In this document: positions 18,264 through 27,570 of the stretch, one piece after another
Layout of the letters: each line of letters begins with the position of its first letter
Numbering within the stretch: the first letter of the stretch is position 1
From: Nodosilinea sp. LEGE 07298
GTDB lineage: Bacteria > Cyanobacteriota > Cyanobacteriia > Phormidesmidales > Phormidesmidaceae
Assembly (NCBI RefSeq): GCF_015207265.1
Contig: NZ_JADEXE010000009.1
Coordinates: forward strand, 1 to 56,645
Direction: 5' to 3'
DNA: 56,645 nt
Translations under genes and position numbers: made by a program
Notes under the pieces: generated by a model
Database searches by the model: none
Told to the model about the DNA's origin: nothing
The model's input: the letters and a program-made list of their open reading frames with translations, nothing else

Positions 18264-19247
18264 TTGAGCAACCTTATCCGGCCCCCAAGTAGTAGTTCGC
18301 CCGTACTCCTAGGCAGTGAGTTTCTCCTGCCAGCAATCTTGGGCCGGGCCGGTGAGCGAACCAGTTACCGTTACATTGAGTTTTTCACGGCTGGGATCCG
18401 AAACCCAAACACGCGGCTTGCATACTACCGAGCCCTTACCCGGTTCTTCGATTGGCTTGAGGAGTGTTACCCCGGCCTTGAACTCCACCAGGTGAACTCA
18501 ATCGTGGTGGCCCAGTACGTGGAGATTCATCCAGGATCTGCGCAAACGAGGAATCAGCACCTCTCTGCCATTCGCTCGCTCTTCCGGTGGCTGGTTACCG
18601 GTGGTGTGGTGCGCGAGAACCCAGCTGCAGAAGTGCGTGGTGTGAAGCATCGCGTGAAGCGCGGTAAGACGCCGGTGCTTAGCGATGATGAGATGAAGGA
18701 ACTTCTCTCAAGTATCGACACCAACCACATTGTGGGCCTGCGCGATCGCGCACTGATTGCAGCGATGTTTTTTAGCTTTGCCCGCATCGGTGCTGTGCTG
18801 GGGATGAATGTTGGTGACTACTTTTCAAAGGGCAAACGGTACTGGTTCCGGCTCCATGAAAAAGGAGGCAAGTACCATGAAGTGCCGGTGCACCATACCG
18901 CTGAAGAGTACCTCGATCTCTATATGGATGAGGCAAATCTACGGGACGAGAAGACGACTCCCCTCTTCCAGACAGCACCACGTCGCTCCCGCACACTTAC
19001 TGGTGTTCGGTTACAGCGCCAGGAAGCCTGGGCAATGGTGAAGCGACGAGCGCTGGCAGCAGGAGTCAGCACCGATGCGTGTAATCATACGTTTCGTGCA
19101 AGTGGAATTACCAATTTCCTGCGCAATGGTGGTAGCCGCGATAATGCACAGAAGATCGCGGCGCATGAGGATATTCGGACGACTGCTCTGTATGATCGTC
19201 GGGAGGATGCAATCTCGCTTGATGAGATTGAAAGAATTCACCTTTAA
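18264..19247 (+). CDS. Tyrosine recombinase/integrase (XerD-like)
   Basis: The 327-aa product has a SAM-like N-terminal domain (NTRLAYYRALTRFFDWLEE) and a catalytic domain with the expected residues: Arg in FFSFARIGAVL, HTFRASG (H-x-x-R), AAHEDIRTTALYDRR with the histidine and the nucleophilic tyrosine. Its length is usual. The start is TTG, as no in-frame ATG exists after an upstream stop; no ribosome site is obvious. It sits at the head of an A+T-richer pair of genes, which it may have brought in. Attachment sites were not identified. Confidence 0.85.
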   Translation: MSNLIRPPSSSSPVLLGSEFLLPAILGRAGERTSYRYIEFFTAGIRNPNTRLAYYRALTRFFDWLEECYPGLELHQVNSIVVAQYVEIHPGSAQTRNQHLSAIRSLFRWLVTGGVVRENPAAEVRGVKHRVKRGKTPVLSDDEMKELLSSIDTNHIVGLRDRALIAAMFFSFARIGAVLGMNVGDYFSKGKRYWFRLHEKGGKYHEVPVHHTAEEYLDLYMDEANLRDEKTTPLFQTAPRRSRTLTGVRLQRQEAWAMVKRRALAAGVSTDACNHTFRASGITNFLRNGGSRDNAQKIAAHEDIRTTALYDRREDAISLDEIERIHL

Positions 19248-19368
19248 TGAACAGATTTTAAGCTCATTATTGAAAACGATACTGATGGAAAATTGCCGTT
19301 TCGATACAAACTGTGCCTCCAACAGACCAGGATGTAAATTATCTAATGACCACCCCCAGGAGCAGTAA

Positions 19369-20643
19369 GTGGACAGCAAGCAGCTAGTTGAGCTTTCCTA
19401 TGATATTCAGACGGGGCTTGGACGACTTGATGTCCCTGATTTTGACCAGATGCGCATTATGGGTATGGCAGCAACCCTTGCTGTTCATATCCGTGGATTG
19501 GGCGAAATTAATTATGAAATACTCAGAAAGGTGAGTGACCACTATTTCAATATTCCATCTTCAGCTCTTAAGGAAGTAGTGAATATACTTGGTGAAGTAG
19601 AGTACATTCAAATAACTAAGGTTGGAAAAACTATTTCGTCAATCATTCCTGACGTCCCACGTTTTCAAGATGTTTATGCAGGTGTGGGAAGCTATTTCTC
19701 GTTTTCCGAACTGAACGAACATGAGCAAGGAACTCTATTAATTCTATCAGAACTTCAAAATAAGCCTGAAAATCTAGATAAGATAAAAAACTCAATGAAT
19801 TTTGAGAGCAAATTGCTGAAACGATGCCTCGATATAGGAGCTGATGGAAACTATATTAAATCGTTCAGAGCCCGAGGCAAAAATATTTTAGCAAGTCCTT
19901 TCTATTTTGCCGATAACTTAGAGTCTTTGGTTGATGTAGCTGCAAAAAGTGGCGCTACTGATATACAAAGAGTAATTGAAGTCGTAAAAAGTAACCAAGG
20001 CTGGCCTCTCTCACTTATAGAGCGATCTCTTGAGATTGGGGGAACAAAGTTGACCGAGACCCAGAAAAGTCTTCTTGTCCATCTCTGCCAAGAGAGCGTT
20101 TTAAAGCCACCATCTCTTAAGTTTGGTAATAGTCAGGAGACATTCGTTTTCACTCCATCACCAGGCAACGCTCGATTAAATTTTGCAAATCGAGAGATAT
20201 ATGAGCGGGCAATGGCTTTGATTGCGTGCGTGAGAAAGGGGCAATTGCTGCCGGAGGCGTTTAGAATAAGGATGCCTGTTAGATTGCTTCAGTCTTTAAG
20301 GGAGAAGGGTTATCTCAGAAATAATTCAGAAGCGGCTATTCAATACAGAGAATTGGTTTTCTTGAAAGTTGGAAAACTAAAGCAGCTTGGTTCCGATAGG
20401 TGGGAATTTCATCTCGTTAGGACAGAAGAGAATGAAAAGGCTTTAACGCTTGCCATCGATCTTCTCCGGACTGGAGAGCTGGCTAATCTAGAAGTTGATC
20501 AAGACGCACGTTTAGCTCTTTCAAAAGATGATGAATATATCCAATCAGTTCTTTCTGCGGCAGAGTTGAAACAGCGAAGAAAGAGTAAGTTAAACGAAGA
20601 GGCAGCTGAGCAGTTTGATCAGATGATTCTGGGATTCGATTAG
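19369..20643 (+). CDS. Uncharacterised helical protein paired with a nuclease-like gene
   Basis: The 424-aa product starts with GTG. It is soluble and helix-rich, with segments that look like winged-helix DNA-binding units (for example ALKEVVNILGEVEYIQITKVG and RLLQSLREKGYLRN). The C-terminus is charged (ELKQRRKSKLNEEAAEQFDQM). Codon use is more A+T-rich than in the transfer genes, suggesting recent acquisition. Only eight bases separate it from the next gene, a PD-(D/E)XK nuclease-like gene, so the two probably act together, perhaps as sensor and effector. I do not recognise the family. Confidence 0.65.
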   Translation: MDSKQLVELSYDIQTGLGRLDVPDFDQMRIMGMAATLAVHIRGLGEINYEILRKVSDHYFNIPSSALKEVVNILGEVEYIQITKVGKTISSIIPDVPRFQDVYAGVGSYFSFSELNEHEQGTLLILSELQNKPENLDKIKNSMNFESKLLKRCLDIGADGNYIKSFRARGKNILASPFYFADNLESLVDVAAKSGATDIQRVIEVVKSNQGWPLSLIERSLEIGGTKLTETQKSLLVHLCQESVLKPPSLKFGNSQETFVFTPSPGNARLNFANREIYERAMALIACVRKGQLLPEAFRIRMPVRLLQSLREKGYLRNNSEAAIQYRELVFLKVGKLKQLGSDRWEFHLVRTEENEKALTLAIDLLRTGELANLEVDQDARLALSKDDEYIQSVLSAAELKQRRKSKLNEEAAEQFDQMILGFD

Positions 20644-20651
20644 GTGTAACT

Positions 20652-21764
20652 ATGGGTAGTCTTGATAAGGATCTTTTTCAAAAACAGAGCGCAATACGCT
20701 TTTGTCTTCTGACGCAGCATCTGCCTTTCTTAGAAGTTGTTGTAAAGAACCACAGGGAGTTGTCCGATGTCTCTACGGTCATCACTGATATAGATGTTCT
20801 CGGAATCTCTGTCGATGCAAACGGTACCAAAAGAAGGATTATATTTGATTGCAAGACATTAAAAGGTGTGAGTCCAATTAATCGATCTTTTTGGGCAGCT
20901 GGATTGATGAAATATGTGTCTTGTGATGATGCATATGTGATACTTAAGAAACGCTCGACCGAAGCACATCGTCTTTCTGCAAAACGAGTAAATGTACATC
21001 TTTTTGATGAAACGCAGTTTTCAAACTATGCTGAGTCACATTCACTGAATTTCAAGATTGATTATTGCTACTCAACAAATATTGAAAATTGGATTGCTTA
21101 TTATCAAATTTTTTCAAAGAACATTTTCTTTGAAAAGCTAGGACAGTTTCTCAATAGCGAAGTTTCATTAGAGATGGATGCAACTAGAGGAATTAGAAGG
21201 CTTCTGGTCGCTCTACAAAAAGGTAAAGGGGAACTTAATCCAGCCAAACCAGAGCACCTAGCTGTATTTCAACATGCGGTAATGGTTTTCTCTTTCTTTA
21301 TAGCGCAAGTAATTCAAGACTTGAAGAATATTGTTGATTATGACGCAAATCAAAACGATTTCGAAAAACTCCTGAAATACTATATTTGGGGAGGGAAGGA
21401 ATCTTTTAACCAGAAGCAAGAAATGAGAAAACTCTTTGCTGACGTCAATCAAGATCCTTCCTTTCCTGATCTGGAAATATCGGAGTGGCCACTTTTCCTA
21501 GAGTTAGTTAGAAAGCTGTTAGACTCTCCGACAGATATATTTAAGTGCTGTTTTCCCATCAGAGAAATATCCTTCCGCAATCTGGCTTCTAAGGATAACA
21601 AGAAAGATATTTATCTAGCAAAATCAATAGCGGAAAATACTAGAATACGTCAGTTCTTGACGTCGCAAGCGAGATATTTAGTAAGAGCAACAAAATTGCC
21701 AGCTGAGTTTGAAGAAATGCTATCGTCTGTTTTTGATGAGCTTAAGATTATAAAGTCCAGTTGA
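20652..21764 (+). CDS. PD-(D/E)XK-like nuclease protein
   Basis: The 370-aa product has a restriction-endonuclease-like core near its N-terminus: TDIDVLGI (D48), a turn, then RRIIFDCKTLKG (D66-x-K68), a good match for the D...(D/E)xK active site. The rest is helical with no other motif. A paired gene lies eight bases upstream and a tyrosine recombinase before that. A hairpin of A/T arms ends the unit. This looks like a small defence or conflict module; the family is not one I can name. Confidence 0.65.
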   Translation: MGSLDKDLFQKQSAIRFCLLTQHLPFLEVVVKNHRELSDVSTVITDIDVLGISVDANGTKRRIIFDCKTLKGVSPINRSFWAAGLMKYVSCDDAYVILKKRSTEAHRLSAKRVNVHLFDETQFSNYAESHSLNFKIDYCYSTNIENWIAYYQIFSKNIFFEKLGQFLNSEVSLEMDATRGIRRLLVALQKGKGELNPAKPEHLAVFQHAVMVFSFFIAQVIQDLKNIVDYDANQNDFEKLLKYYIWGGKESFNQKQEMRKLFADVNQDPSFPDLEISEWPLFLELVRKLLDSPTDIFKCCFPIREISFRNLASKDNKKDIYLAKSIAENTRIRQFLTSQARYLVRATKLPAEFEEMLSSVFDELKIIKSS

Positions 21765-21794
21765 TTTTTAGATGCCATATTTAACTAAAAATCA
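21762..21794 (+). terminator. A+T-rich hairpin ending the recombinase-linked unit
   Basis: TGATTTTTAG (21762-21771) and CTAAAAATCA (21785-21794) form a perfect 10-bp stem with a 13-nt loop, overlapping the stop of the nuclease-like gene. The stem is weak and lacks a long T-tail, so it may be bidirectional or only a partial terminator. Confidence 0.4.
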
Positions 21795-23271
21795 GTTAGT
21801 ACACACCAGTTGTTGTTTGATTACGGAAAGTGCTCTTACAGAGCATAAGGAATCGTGCTAAGATTATTGGCCATTGAGGCAACTGTAGTAGCGCTTCATC
21901 TGGCTTCCCATATTGGGGATAAAAACGACCGATCATTACACCGGCTTTTCACAAATGCATAAGCTGGTTAACGCAGTGACCTATCGAAGGCGGCGCTTTG
22001 CTGATGCAAAGCTTTAACAGTAGTTCTGAGGCATCCTTGGTAACCCAATACTGAGGATAAATCTTTTTGGCCTCGCCTCTTTCATTTACACACCTTGAGC
22101 TTCCGTCCCTTCACCTTGCTGCACTTCAGACGGAGGATAGTGAAGATGTGTACCTGGGCATTGGGCACGGTGAGCAAGCTCTGTCTTAGTCATGTGCCGG
22201 GCCTCGCGAACGGCTCAGGCGATAGACCGAGTTGTTCGCTTTAAGGAGCCAGAGTAAAGGTGGGTGTCAAAGAGGAGCCTGGACACTCGGCTCGCGGTTA
22301 TTCCGCTACCTAAATCGCTTTATGTATAGCTTCCTCATTCCACCATTGAAGGGGATGGTATAAGCCGCACATCTCGCACTGTGGTGCGAGTTCTGCTTGA
22401 ACTCCAAAGACAGTCCATCTCATTTCCTGCAGCCGAAAACTTTCCTTATTCAGTGTTTCAGCGATTGGGTAAAGCGGGCTATCAGATAGCAAGTATGCAG
22501 TGTCTTGAAGAGCATGGACTGACTAAACATTCAAACTAAAAAGCTTGGTTAGACGATTTTTGCCGGCTGTTTCGCTTTTCTATGGAGCGGCAGTATAAGG
22601 AGATTTATCCAGTAGTGCGTATCAAAAGCCGCAAGCCTGCTTTGGACTAGGGCGAGCACTAGAATGATTAGGTAGTGATGCACCTGATACAAAATCCACC
22701 TCATAAGCGGGCTTCTTCTCGGCCCAGCTAGCTCTCCAGCACCTAGCGAAATAGTGGAACGATAACGCTGCCTAATGTTGCGTTGTTGAGGCTACCTACA
22801 CGGATCACAAGACTATGGTCAATAGTCTACAAAAATAGACATGATGTACGAGCTATTGAAAGCCCAGTCAATTCTGGCTTTAAAAGTTTTGGGCTGAGAT
22901 TGCTGTAATACTTATCAGTAAGGCACTCAGAGCTTTTTGGGCTTATTTCCGGATAAGTCTGTTGTAGAGGAACGGTCAAGAATAAGAGTTTTTGCTGCCA
23001 AGAGGTGCTGAAGGAAGTTACTTGTTATTAAACGAGCGTCGGTTACCGTCCAATTATGGCATTAAAGCGAAGAAATCCGTCCCCTCTTTTCTGCCTACAA
23101 CTTTCTAAGAGAATGTGACCTACCCGGCTTTTTAGAGGGGCAGGTCACGAGATCTGAAGCTCAATACGTAGTTACTCAAAAGAGTTTATCAACTATCCTA
23201 AATTAGCAACGTTGGCCGTCTGACAACAGTCCGGACAGTTTTATCAACGAAGCTACAAGGCTTACAGGGCA
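21795..23271. other. Gene-free region
   Basis: About 1.5 kb is dense in stops on both strands, with no reading frame above 60 codons that looks like protein. One perfect hairpin CTCGCAC-TGTG-GTGCGAG occurs at 22373-22390. The stretch reads like decayed sequence, and an IS256-family element has inserted at its right end without harming a visible gene. Confidence 0.6.
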
Positions 23272-23279
23272 GCCCCCTA
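23272..23279. repeat. Target-site duplication, left copy
   Basis: The 8-bp direct repeat GCCCCCTA flanks the insertion sequence. The same bases occur at 24679-24686. Eight-base duplications are normal for IS256-family elements. Confidence 0.85.
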
Positions 23280-24678
23280 GAGGATGTCCCTATTTCCGTT
23301 GAAACTCTTCTGAGGAGTTGAAGGTGGGTCCCACTTCCGGATAATCCGGAAGTGCAACATAGGAGGGACCCAATGACCAAGAGAACAGAAAAGGCTGTAC
23401 GAGAGCAAGGCGTAGGAGGAACGGTTCAGGGATTATTCTCGAACCTGAGCGGAGAGGATGTGCAGGCAGCAATGCTTGAGCGTGCGAAAATGGCAGCGCT
23501 TGCCTTTGGTGTAGAGCTATTGGAGCAAGAGGTCCTGAGCCTCTGTGGAGCTCGGTACGGGCGTGATGGGGAGTTCTACCGGTACGGCAGCGAGAAAAGT
23601 TCAGCGATAGTAGGAGCGGCTCGATATCCGATTACCCGTCCTCGTATTCGAGGACCAGAAGGAGAGGTGTACCCTGAGGCGCTAGAGAAGCTTCGGTCGG
23701 TTGATTTGCTTGATACTGAAGTAAGCAAACGGATGCTTCGCGGCGTGAGTACACGCAATTACGAGCCAGTCATTGAATCGTATTCCGAAAAGATAGGCAT
23801 ATCGAAATCGAGCGTCTCACGAGCGTTTATTCGTGCGAGCCAGAAGGAGCTTGATGCGATAAACGGTGACACGCTTGAAGGACATGCATTTGTCGCCGTG
23901 CTTATCGATGGGATCGAGATAGCAGGCACGATGGTGGTCGCGGCACTCGGTATCACTGAGGATCTAAGGAAGATACCGATAGGACTCAAAGAGGGTGACA
24001 CGGAGAACGCCGAGGTTGTCACTGACCTTTTGACCCAGATCATGGGTCGAGGCTTTACACTCTACGGTGAGCGACTTCTGGGTATTCTCGACGGCGGGAA
24101 GGCGCTCAAAAAAGCGGTGAAGAAGGTATTTGGGGAGCGTGCGCTCATTCAGCGATGTTGGCTTCACAAGCTTCGAAATATTCGCGCATACATTCCGGAG
24201 AAGATGCATTCACAGCTTTTGCTTCGTATGCGGAAACTTATGGGACTCGCAACACTTCCGCTTGCTCAGATGGCATACAAGGAGCTGCGTGCCTGGCTTG
24301 AGAGCATATCTCATGAGGCTGCGGCGTCACTCGATGAAGCAGGTGTTGAATTGCTTACAGTCCATGCGCTCGGAGTCACCGGTGAACTCAGAAAATGTCT
24401 CACCACTACGAACGCTATCGAATCGCTCTTCTCAGTGGTGAGGAGAAAATGCCGAAAAGTGAAAAACTGGAACTCCAACGAGACGAAACAAAAGGTACGA
24501 TGGTGTGCCGCTGCAATTCGTGATCACGAGAAAAACGGAATGCGGAGGCTCCGAGGAGTCAAGCAAAGAAACATTCTACTCAATGCTCTTCTTAATGCAG
24601 GGCTTGATACTCAGAGCAAGGCAGCGTAAATGAACAATCACCCACCTTCTTAATTTCAACGGGGATCGGGGCAACCTC
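23280..24678 (+). mobile_element. Complete IS256-family insertion sequence (1399 bp)
   Basis: The element is bounded by imperfect ~25-bp terminal inverted repeats: GAGGATGTCCCTATTTCC at 23280 onward and, read on the other strand from 24678, GAGGTTGCCCCGATCCCC; both continue into GTTGAAA. Identical 8-bp flanks GCCCCCTA mark the insertion. A palindrome CACTTCCGGAT-A-ATCCGGAAGTG (23332-23354) lies just before the transposase start and could be an operator or a transcription block. One intact transposase gene is inside, so the copy may still be active. Confidence 0.9.
23373..24629 (+). CDS. IS256-family transposase
   Basis: The 418-aa product matches the IS256/Mutator-type transposase pattern: GISKSSVSRAF (HTH), LIDGIEIAG with the first catalytic Asp, ILDGGKALKKAV with the second, RCWLHKLRNI, and TTNAIESLFSVVRRKCRK carrying the catalytic Glu. 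Length is usual. The start at 23373 follows AGGAGG by six bases; a longer GTG reading from 23352 would run through that ribosome site. No frameshift is present. Confidence 0.93.
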   Translation: MTKRTEKAVREQGVGGTVQGLFSNLSGEDVQAAMLERAKMAALAFGVELLEQEVLSLCGARYGRDGEFYRYGSEKSSAIVGAARYPITRPRIRGPEGEVYPEALEKLRSVDLLDTEVSKRMLRGVSTRNYEPVIESYSEKIGISKSSVSRAFIRASQKELDAINGDTLEGHAFVAVLIDGIEIAGTMVVAALGITEDLRKIPIGLKEGDTENAEVVTDLLTQIMGRGFTLYGERLLGILDGGKALKKAVKKVFGERALIQRCWLHKLRNIRAYIPEKMHSQLLLRMRKLMGLATLPLAQMAYKELRAWLESISHEAAASLDEAGVELLTVHALGVTGELRKCLTTTNAIESLFSVVRRKCRKVKNWNSNETKQKVRWCAAAIRDHEKNGMRRLRGVKQRNILLNALLNAGLDTQSKAA

Positions 24679-24686
24679 GCCCCCTA
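24679..24686. repeat. Target-site duplication, right copy
   Basis: GCCCCCTA, identical to the left copy at 23272-23279. Confidence 0.85.
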
Positions 24687-24838
24687 GCCATTGCCCATTT
24701 GAATCAAGGTTGGCTTATAGGTTGACATTGATTTAAATACTTTGGGCAACATAGGCTCTGGCTTACAGGCAATATTCAGGGCGATTTTCTGTCCGGAATG
24801 TTGGTCTGAATGACTGCACTAGTTGTTAATTTTGGACC

Positions 24839-27550
24839 TTAAGCAATCGCATCAATTCGAACAACAATATCATCAAAGTCGTTATCTCCACCACCAGCAG
24901 TATCCTCGAACCCGAAAGCGTTATTCCCCAACGTTTTGATATGCTTAGAATTGTCAAGATTTAGACTTTGAAAAGCTGAGTATACGTTAGAAAAGTCAGC
25001 ATTCGCTTTCTCCCCGCCGCTGATTAAAAACGGTACAAGAATGAATTCCCCATTTAAACTTCCTACATCAAATGTTTTCTCCAATCTCAGACTTGTCTTA
25101 TTTTTAGGTGAAATTGACTCGAATACAGCAAACTCTAATGCAGCTTTTAAGTGAGCATTTCTATTGTCGACAGTTGACTCAAAGATGATCTGACCAGTAA
25201 AAGGATCTACAACCTCGCTGGTTGCTGTATCAACTAGATAGAAGCCAATAAGGTTGTCCTTCTGTGCTTCTCTGAAAAGCGTCATCTTAATATTGATAGC
25301 TCCATCTCCATCAAGATCCTTTAGTGCATTAGTCTTCAAACCATCTACCAGGAGGCCGCTAACTGAATAACTTTCTACTAATGATGAATTAGATGTATCA
25401 GCCAAGGTAACGCTTACCGCGATCTCATCAGAATATATCTTAAAGCTAGATTGATTGATGTCACTAAGTAATACCGCCCGTAAAGATCCATCAGACGCCT
25501 TCAAAGCAAACGTGATTTTTCCCTCGGGCAAACTACCATTTCTCAACAAATCGCTTAACTTTAACTCAGGTGGCAATCCAGCACTATTACCAATTGTAGA
25601 TAGAATTTTGATTTCTGAGCCATCATTTAGATAGGCGATCAAGTCTTGAGAATCCTTGGTTTTCGCATCCTCAAATGAGAAAATAAATGCAGCTGAACGA
25701 TTTAAGATAAGGGCATTTTGTGTGCTTTGATTGCTGATAACTTCTAGAGTTCTTTCATCTGATCCTAAAATATTTATATTAACCGTAGAACTGTCAGAGA
25801 GCCCATTCTCATCAATTACGGTATACGTTAGGGTGTCAGAAGCTTCATCACCAAATTCGAGAAAATTAAAACTATTGTTTGGGTTGTAGTTAATCAAGCC
25901 TCTGGGACCAACTAAGACTGATGCACCAGATGCGAGTAAAAGCTCAGTCCCTTCAACAACCTTTATGCCATTGATTGAGTTCAAGCTTAGTAAACCGCCC
26001 TTCGGATCAATGTCATTAGAAAGTAGGTTTACAGAGGCAATTGTCTGCTCAGTAGTAGTCAACATGTCACTAATTGCTATTGGTGGTCTTGTGGTCTCAC
26101 TAATAGCCTTTAATAAAACAGACACTAGATCTGTTGAGTTATTTACTCTGTAAGCTTTGCCACCAGTAGCTTCTGCTATTTCCTTGAAATCTTCTATTGT
26201 TTCTGGGTCATCTCCTATGGCTATCGACGATATATTGATGGGAGTAGCAGGAACAAAATTTGGAGGTGATATAGTAGGGATTGAGCGTGCGCTAAAGGCA
26301 GAAAAGCCAAAGCTTAAATTTTGCTCAATCTGAATAGCGTTCCTTTGAGACTCTAAGATTACAGTACTACGTAATTCGACATCTTTAGATGGGGCGTCAC
26401 CGATTAGAATAATCTTTCGTGTAGTTGGTTCTGGACGCCATTGCCCCATGTTCTTTTCTGCTCTAATTGCATGAAGAAGAGCAGAATTAACACCCTCTGG
26501 ATAATCTCCTCCATCACCGATAGAAATGCTGTTAATACCAGCTTTAATAGCATCAGCATCAGTTGTGAAAGCCAGATTAGTTGTAGTTTCCCCCGGATCT
26601 TCGTAGGTTACGAGTGCAAAACGGAGAAGAGGAGTAGATTCCGTGAGATTATCTATAAGTTGATTGACTCGAACTTTAATGGCACCAATGTCGTCAGCCA
26701 TGCTCCCCGTAGCATCGATAACAAACACAAGGTCAAGACCCTTCAAGGATACCTGAATATCCTTGAAAATGCCTACCTCGACATTAGTCAGTTTATCAGT
26801 TCCATCTTCGCCACTATTCTTGTGTTCAACTATAACAGTTTTATTATCTGCTCCAAGCTGAATTTTGTAATTACTGAAAACGTCGGAAAAAAGAGCTTTA
26901 TCATTTCCATCACCTCCATCAAGACTATCATTTCCTTGACCACCTGTTAGTTCATCGCTTCCCGCCTTTCCGTTTAAGGTATCATCTCCACCTAAGCCAT
27001 TTAGCTTATCATTGCCCTCACCACCACTAATTATTTCACTTGATGCCCGAGTTTTGCTGAATGGAGTTTCGTAATCATGAAATAGTTTAAGGTATTCGGT
27101 AATAGGTGTTCTATTCCCATCTTTTGGAATAAAATCGCCACCAGAATTTAGATAGTTTCGAAGCCCACCGATCCCTACTAGGTGTGCTCCTCCCAACATG
27201 CCAGATATTGATATCTCGATGCCGTTAAAATTCTGGCCATCGAACTTTTTTAAATCGAAACTATTTAGATATCCGTTTAGAACGTTAAGCCAATCACGAA
27301 AAGCGAGGTCCTGTATAATCGGTGAATCAAGAAATACTTGTTTGCTAGTAGCACCATTTTTACCAGTCCAAGCACCCTTCCAGTCATTATTGCTAGTGCC
27401 GTCGGAAAAGTAATATTTGGCATCAATGAGAGCTGGTTCCCCAAATTGATATCTACCGATAAAGCCTGCTCTGTTTTCGGCTTTATAATTATTGGATGAT
27501 TCTCGAAAACCGATTGCATCAATTAAACTTTGATAATTACGCTCAGTCAT
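24839..27550 (-). CDS. Secreted lysozyme-like / RTX / VWA / DUF4114 protein
   Basis: The ~903-aa product is modular. Residues ~5-165 form a lysozyme-like domain (GFRESSNNY with a candidate catalytic Glu near 17-19, then GFIGRYQFGEPALID). Residues ~175-220 carry RTX calcium repeats (GGEGNDKLNG, GGDDTLNG, GGQGNDSLDG). A von Willebrand A domain follows at ~272-465 with MIDAS-type DATGS. Next comes an Ig/cadherin-like unit (NLLSNDIDP, LTYTVIDENGL), then a C-terminal DUF4114-like region (FGFEDTAGGGDNDFDDIVV). There is no signal peptide; RTX proteins are usually exported by type I secretion through C-terminal signals. The ATG at 27550 follows AAGAGG and is preferred to a TTG six bases upstream. It probably binds or cuts cell-wall or surface polymers. 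No exporter gene is in the window. Confidence 0.8.
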   Translation of the reverse strand: MTERNYQSLIDAIGFRESSNNYKAENRAGFIGRYQFGEPALIDAKYYFSDGTSNNDWKGAWTGKNGATSKQVFLDSPIIQDLAFRDWLNVLNGYLNSFDLKKFDGQNFNGIEISISGMLGGAHLVGIGGLRNYLNSGGDFIPKDGNRTPITEYLKLFHDYETPFSKTRASSEIISGGEGNDKLNGLGGDDTLNGKAGSDELTGGQGNDSLDGGDGNDKALFSDVFSNYKIQLGADNKTVIVEHKNSGEDGTDKLTNVEVGIFKDIQVSLKGLDLVFVIDATGSMADDIGAIKVRVNQLIDNLTESTPLLRFALVTYEDPGETTTNLAFTTDADAIKAGINSISIGDGGDYPEGVNSALLHAIRAEKNMGQWRPEPTTRKIILIGDAPSKDVELRSTVILESQRNAIQIEQNLSFGFSAFSARSIPTISPPNFVPATPINISSIAIGDDPETIEDFKEIAEATGGKAYRVNNSTDLVSVLLKAISETTRPPIAISDMLTTTEQTIASVNLLSNDIDPKGGLLSLNSINGIKVVEGTELLLASGASVLVGPRGLINYNPNNSFNFLEFGDEASDTLTYTVIDENGLSDSSTVNINILGSDERTLEVISNQSTQNALILNRSAAFIFSFEDAKTKDSQDLIAYLNDGSEIKILSTIGNSAGLPPELKLSDLLRNGSLPEGKITFALKASDGSLRAVLLSDINQSSFKIYSDEIAVSVTLADTSNSSLVESYSVSGLLVDGLKTNALKDLDGDGAINIKMTLFREAQKDNLIGFYLVDTATSEVVDPFTGQIIFESTVDNRNAHLKAALEFAVFESISPKNKTSLRLEKTFDVGSLNGEFILVPFLISGGEKANADFSNVYSAFQSLNLDNSKHIKTLGNNAFGFEDTAGGGDNDFDDIVVRIDAIA

Positions 27551-27570
27551 AGTCAACCTCTTTTAAGACT

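Noticed and set aside
7808-18749. HIP1 (GCGATCGC) enrichment as proof of a cyanobacterial host
   Set aside because: Only about two copies were seen, so the octamer is not enriched and cannot support the host call.
22310-22492. Minus-strand frame of 60 codons in the gene-free region
   Set aside because: No ribosome site, no recognisable protein, and it spans a perfect hairpin.
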